Assembly (NCBI GenBank): GCA_949295115.1
Contig: CASFJU010000013.1
Coordinates: forward strand, 30,126 to 94,125
Length of the DNA: 64,000 nucleotides
Direction: 5' to 3'
DNA from: an uncultured Phascolarctobacterium sp.
GTDB taxonomy: Bacteria; Bacillota; Negativicutes; Acidaminococcales; Acidaminococcaceae
In this document: positions 61,142 through 64,000 of the stretch, piece by piece
How positions within the stretch are numbered: the stretch's first letter is position 1
How the letters are laid out: the number at the start of each line of letters is the position of its first letter
Notes under the pieces: model-generated
The model's database searches: none
Told to the model about the DNA's origin: nothing
Seen by the model: the letters and a program-made list of their open reading frames with translations, nothing else
Program-made: the position numbers and the translations under genes

Positions 61142-62389
61142 ATGCTGACAAGTATTGCAGCCAACCACGCCAAAGGCAAATCCGCAGAAGATACTATTTT
61201 TGCGGCAAACGCAGCCTGCGTGGCAAGAGCTAAAGAAATCGGCGCAGCTAACGTAACCAACGCTACCATCGGCGCAATTCTGGACGAAGATGAAAAACTC
61301 GTCTGCCTGCCGACGGTCGATAAGGTTTTCCGCAGCCTTTCCACCGATGAACTCATCGCTTACGCACCTATCTCCGGCCTGCCGGATTATCTGGAAGAAG
61401 TTATCAACGCAGCCTTCGGCGACAGCAAACCGGAAGGCTACATGGCGGCAGTTGCAACCAGCGGCGGCACCGGCGTAATCCACCACGCTATCTGGAACTA
61501 TATGGACGAAGGCGAAACCGCGCTGACCAGCGACTGGTACTGGGACCCGTACAGCGTACTGTGCCAGGACATGGGCAGAAAGCTTGACACCTACACCATG
61601 CTGGACGAAAACAACAAATACAACCTGCCTGCCTTAAAAGCCAAGGTTGAAGAAATTTTAAGCAAACAGAAAAGCCTGCTCCTCATCATCAACACACCGG
61701 CACATAATCCTACCGGCTACAGCCTGACGGAAGATGATTTGCAGGGCGTTATCGACATCTTAAAAGCTGCAACCGACGGTAACGGCAAAACCGCAACCCT
61801 GCTTTTGGATATCGCTTACATCGACTATGCGGGCGAACGCCAGGAAGTGCGCAAATTCTTCAAAAAACTTTCCGGCCTGCCCGAAAACATTTTAACTATT
61901 GTTGCTTACAGCATGTCCAAAGGCTTTACCATGTACGGCCAGCGCACCGGTGCGATGATTGGCGTATCCAGCTCCAAAGCTGTTATTGATGAATTTAAAG
62001 GCATCAACCAGTACACCAGCCGCGCAACCTGGTCCAACATCAACCGTCCGGCCATGAAAACGCTGGCAACGGTTTACAAAGACCCGCAGCTTCTGGCAGC
62101 AGTGCAGAAAGAACGCAACGACTACTACCAGATGATTAAAGCCCGCGCCGACCTCTTTATGAAAGAAGCCAACGAATGCGGACTGAAATGCCTGCCTTAC
62201 ATAGCAGGTTTCTTCCTGTCCATTCCGGACAGTGACCCGGAAGCAGTATGCAATAAACTGCACGAGGACAACATTTTTGCCGTACCGCTCAAAGCCGGTA
62301 TCCGTATCGCGCTGTGCGCAGTACCGCTGAAAAAAATCGGCGGCATGGCGGCAAAAATTAAAGCAGCCCAGGATGCAGTACATAAATAA
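61142..62389 (+). CDS. Class I/II aminotransferase (aspartate/aromatic type)
   Basis: A 415-residue PLP-dependent aminotransferase. The segment NTPAHNPTGYSLT carries the substrate-binding Asn-Pro-Thr-Gly, the Asp of LLLDIAYIDYAG binds the PLP ring nitrogen, and YSMSKGFTMYGQRTGAM gives the Schiff-base lysine and phosphate contacts. A late RIALCAVPL has the Arg for the substrate carboxylate. The exact amino acid is not clear; the family includes aromatic and aspartate aminotransferases. It lies 27 bases after aspartate kinase, preceded by TAGGGGGTAA. Confidence 0.85.
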   Translation: MLTSIAANHAKGKSAEDTIFAANAACVARAKEIGAANVTNATIGAILDEDEKLVCLPTVDKVFRSLSTDELIAYAPISGLPDYLEEVINAAFGDSKPEGYMAAVATSGGTGVIHHAIWNYMDEGETALTSDWYWDPYSVLCQDMGRKLDTYTMLDENNKYNLPALKAKVEEILSKQKSLLLIINTPAHNPTGYSLTEDDLQGVIDILKAATDGNGKTATLLLDIAYIDYAGERQEVRKFFKKLSGLPENILTIVAYSMSKGFTMYGQRTGAMIGVSSSKAVIDEFKGINQYTSRATWSNINRPAMKTLATVYKDPQLLAAVQKERNDYYQMIKARADLFMKEANECGLKCLPYIAGFFLSIPDSDPEAVCNKLHEDNIFAVPLKAGIRIALCAVPLKKIGGMAAKIKAAQDAVHK

Positions 62390-62448
62390 TTAAAATAATA
62401 ATGAGTTTAACGAGGGGAATCTTGATATAAGAAAAGGAGAGATGGATT

Positions 62449-63729
62449 GTGAATAAGACAGACATGAAGTACAAAGCTTATATTCAGATTCTGGAGGAGG
62501 AGCTCAAACCGGCAATGGGATGTACCGAGCCGATTTCTTTGGCCTATGCGGCGGCAGTTGCAGCAAGATACATGGACGGGCTGCCCGACAAAGTATTGGT
62601 TGAAGCAAGCGGCAGTATCATTAAAAACGTAAAATCGGTAATCGTCCCCAATACCAACCACATGAAAGGCATTCCCGTTGCAGCGGCAGCAGGCATTGTA
62701 GCCGGCAACCCGGATAAAGAGCTGGAAGTTCTGGCTGACGTAACTACGGAACAGATTGCCCAAATGCAGGAGTTTTTGAAAAACACCGAAATTACCACCA
62801 AACATATCGAACTCGGCTGCACCTTCGATATCATCATCACCCTGTATCAGGGCGAACATTACGTAAAAGTACGTATCGCCAACGACCACACCAACGTAGT
62901 GCTGATTGAAAAAGACGGCGAAAAAATCAAATACATCCCCGTTAACGGCGAAACCAACGAAGGCCTTACCGACAGAAGCCTGCTGAACATGGCCGATATT
63001 TATGATTTTGCCAATACCGTGGATATTGAAGACATTAAAGAGCTGCTTGACCAGCAGATTAAATGCAACATGGCTATCGCCGAAGAAGGCCTGAAAAACA
63101 GCTACGGCTCCAACATCGGCAGCACCTTACTTGCCATGGCAGGCGAAAACCCGGACGTTCGTACCCGCGCACGCGCTATGGCGGCAGCAGGCAGCGACGC
63201 CCGCATGAACGGCTGCGAAATGCCGGTTGTAATCTGCTCCGGCAGCGGCAACCAGGGCATGACCACTTCCATTCCGGTAATTGTTTACGCCAAAGAGCTT
63301 AAAGTAAGCGACGAGAAACTTTACCGCGCACTGGCACTGGCCGACCTTGTAACAATCCACGAAAAAACTCCTATCGGCGTACTTTCCGCATTCTGCGGCG
63401 CAGTAAGCGCAGGTGCAGGCGCAGGTGCAGGCATTGCTTATCTGCATGGCGCAACGCTGGACGAAATCTGCCACACCGTTTCCAACGCGGTAGGCGTAAC
63501 CAGCGGCATGATCTGCGACGGTGCAAAAGCAAGCTGCGCAGGCAAAATTGCCAACTCCATCGAAGCAGCCATCATCGGCTACAATATGTGCAAAACCAAT
63601 AATAACTATCAGGGCGGCGACGGCATCATCGGCGAAGACATCGAAGAAACCCTCGCCAACGTCGGTACCCTTGCTAAAAAAGGCATGGAAAAAACCAACG
63701 AAGTTATTATTGACATCATGATTAAATAA
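62449..63729 (+). CDS. CyuA/YhaM-like L-cysteine desulfidase (serine dehydratase alpha family)
   Basis: A 426-residue cytoplasmic protein of the UPF0597/serine dehydratase alpha family. LKPAMGCTEPISLAYAAA contains the first Cys, and FCGAVSAGAGAGAGIAYL with MICDGAKASCAGKI supply the cysteines that bind a [4Fe-4S] cluster. E. coli CyuA (YhaM) degrades cysteine to pyruvate, ammonia and sulfide in anaerobes; L-serine is a possible alternative. It starts at GTG 62449 with AAGGAGAG upstream. A terminator follows. The group with lysC and an aminotransferase is amino-acid centred. Confidence 0.85.
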   Translation: MNKTDMKYKAYIQILEEELKPAMGCTEPISLAYAAAVAARYMDGLPDKVLVEASGSIIKNVKSVIVPNTNHMKGIPVAAAAGIVAGNPDKELEVLADVTTEQIAQMQEFLKNTEITTKHIELGCTFDIIITLYQGEHYVKVRIANDHTNVVLIEKDGEKIKYIPVNGETNEGLTDRSLLNMADIYDFANTVDIEDIKELLDQQIKCNMAIAEEGLKNSYGSNIGSTLLAMAGENPDVRTRARAMAAAGSDARMNGCEMPVVICSGSGNQGMTTSIPVIVYAKELKVSDEKLYRALALADLVTIHEKTPIGVLSAFCGAVSAGAGAGAGIAYLHGATLDEICHTVSNAVGVTSGMICDGAKASCAGKIANSIEAAIIGYNMCKTNNNYQGGDGIIGEDIEETLANVGTLAKKGMEKTNEVIIDIMIK

Positions 63730-63751
63730 CTACGTTTAAAAACTAAAAACA

Positions 63752-63795
63752 AAACTAAAACCTCCCCGTACAAAAGTGCGGGGAGGTTTTAGTTT
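63752..63795 (+). terminator. Intrinsic terminator after the cyuA-like gene
   Basis: A perfect 17-bp stem: AAACTAAAACCTCCCCG (63752-63768) with its complement at 63779-63795, 10-base loop. Confidence 0.9.
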
Positions 63796-63797
63796 GT

Positions 63798-63851
63798 TTA
63801 TGCGCGAGCGGATATATGATTGGTTGTAACCATTCTAATAAACAGAAATAA
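63798..63851 (+). pseudogene. C-terminal remnant of a type I toxin peptide
   Basis: The plus strand ends a small frame with SGYMIGCNHSNKQK at TAA 63849-63851. It aligns by position with the end of the toxin at 50334-50432 (FGYALGRDRYHKNR): the same Gly-Tyr-x-x-Gly then basic tail, followed by the same downstream layout. The N-terminal half, ribosome site and promoter are missing; a terminator lies in their place. Confidence 0.5.
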
Positions 63852-63938
63852 CCGCACTCACGACCAATGAAGCGGTTATTTCTTAAACAATAACTAAATT
63901 CTTGGGCTAACCGTCTATCGGCAGCCATTTGCATTTCT
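63840..63938 (-). ncRNA. Second antisense antitoxin-like RNA
   Basis: The transcript from the minus-strand promoter begins with the same 5' hairpin as the copy at 50 kb (GGCTGCCGATAGACGG, then TTAGCC). It ends at a 10-bp stem, AAATAACCGC (63846-63855) with GCGGTTATTT (63872-63881). It overlaps the toxin remnant at its 3' end, as in the intact locus. Confidence 0.55.
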
Positions 63939-63944
63939 ATAATT

Positions 63945-63972
63945 ATTATAACAAACAAAACCAAAAAGTCAA
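63945..63972 (-). promoter_or_regulatory. Promoter of the second antitoxin-like RNA
   Basis: Minus-strand TTGACT (63967-63972) and TATAAT (63945-63950) with a 16-base spacer, matching the promoter of the first copy. Confidence 0.65.
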
Positions 63973-64000
63973 ATAACATAAAAATAGGTAATTAAAAATA

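Noticed and set aside
60572..61486. A 304-codon minus-strand frame across lysC and the aminotransferase gene
   Set aside because: It crosses two real genes and their intergenic ribosome site, and has no known motif.
63755..63979. A 74-codon minus-strand frame over the second antitoxin RNA
   Set aside because: It starts at the RNA promoter and crosses two hairpins; it is the spurious frame often seen over such antitoxin RNAs.

Overview
The window is chromosomal DNA from a diderm Firmicute, most likely a Negativicute of the Acidaminococcaceae / Phascolarctobacterium type (inference, not a database match). The signs are Clostridia-like housekeeping gene order and Shine-Dalgarno sites together with an outer-membrane autotransporter, an LPS/O-antigen style polysaccharide locus, and an IspH-ribosomal S1 fusion, which is typical of Negativicutes. 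Core genes have moderate GC and strong G/C preference at third codon positions, so several accessory blocks stand out as much more AT-rich. No tRNA, rRNA or CRISPR array was seen.

Layout. 1-5750: rRNA pseudouridine synthase tail, HI0933 flavoprotein, cmk, plsC, ispH-S1 fusion, type 2 IPP isomerase. 5975-9056: rpmB (minus), recG, a VTT-domain membrane protein. 9215-12002: pnp, dut and a small structured transcription unit. 12148-25383: a polysaccharide locus (WbaP-type initiating transferase, two GT2 glycosyltransferases, rmlACD, Wzm/Wzt exporter, an epimerase, UDP-galactopyranose mutase, a RgpF-domain protein, acyltransferase 3, rmlB). Its inner genes are very AT-rich and its end genes are host-like. 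25384-32930: an AT-rich accessory island. It holds a broken secretin gene, a 13-bp inverted repeat junction, degenerate DNA, a four-gene minus-strand operon (DNA methyltransferase, dual-GHKL ATPase/histidine kinase, receiver protein, HNH nuclease) and a decayed IS200-type transposase. 32931-36141: MATE exporter, a 165-bp palindromic element, and a TlpA / 4Fe-4S / CXXC small-protein redox operon. 36317-46351: yebC, ruvCAB, queH, spoIID-like, queA, tgt, yajC, fthC, secD, secF. 46352-50850: a frameshifted autotransporter gene, a higBA module with a nonsense-broken toxin, a type I toxin-antitoxin locus and a small membrane protein. 50976-63729: DEAD-box helicase, gltX, a secreted chagasin-like inhibitor, zapA, U32 peptidase, mutS2, aspartate kinase, an aminotransferase, and a cysteine desulfidase/serine dehydratase-like protein. 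63730-64000: a terminator and a truncated second copy of the type I toxin-antitoxin locus.

The strongest candidate for an undescribed system is the operon at 26676-31779. An Eco57I-like N6-adenine methyltransferase and an HNH nuclease are encoded together with a complete-looking phosphorelay: one protein carrying both an Hsp90/MutL-type and a histidine-kinase-type ATPase, plus a receiver-domain protein. This looks like restriction or abortive defence controlled by a two-component switch. Other points of interest are the frameshifted autotransporter with a ribosome-site hairpin in its leader, two related type I toxin-antitoxin loci in different states of decay, a broken HigB toxin with an intact antitoxin, and internal in-frame start sites in the ispH-S1 fusion and in aspartate kinase.
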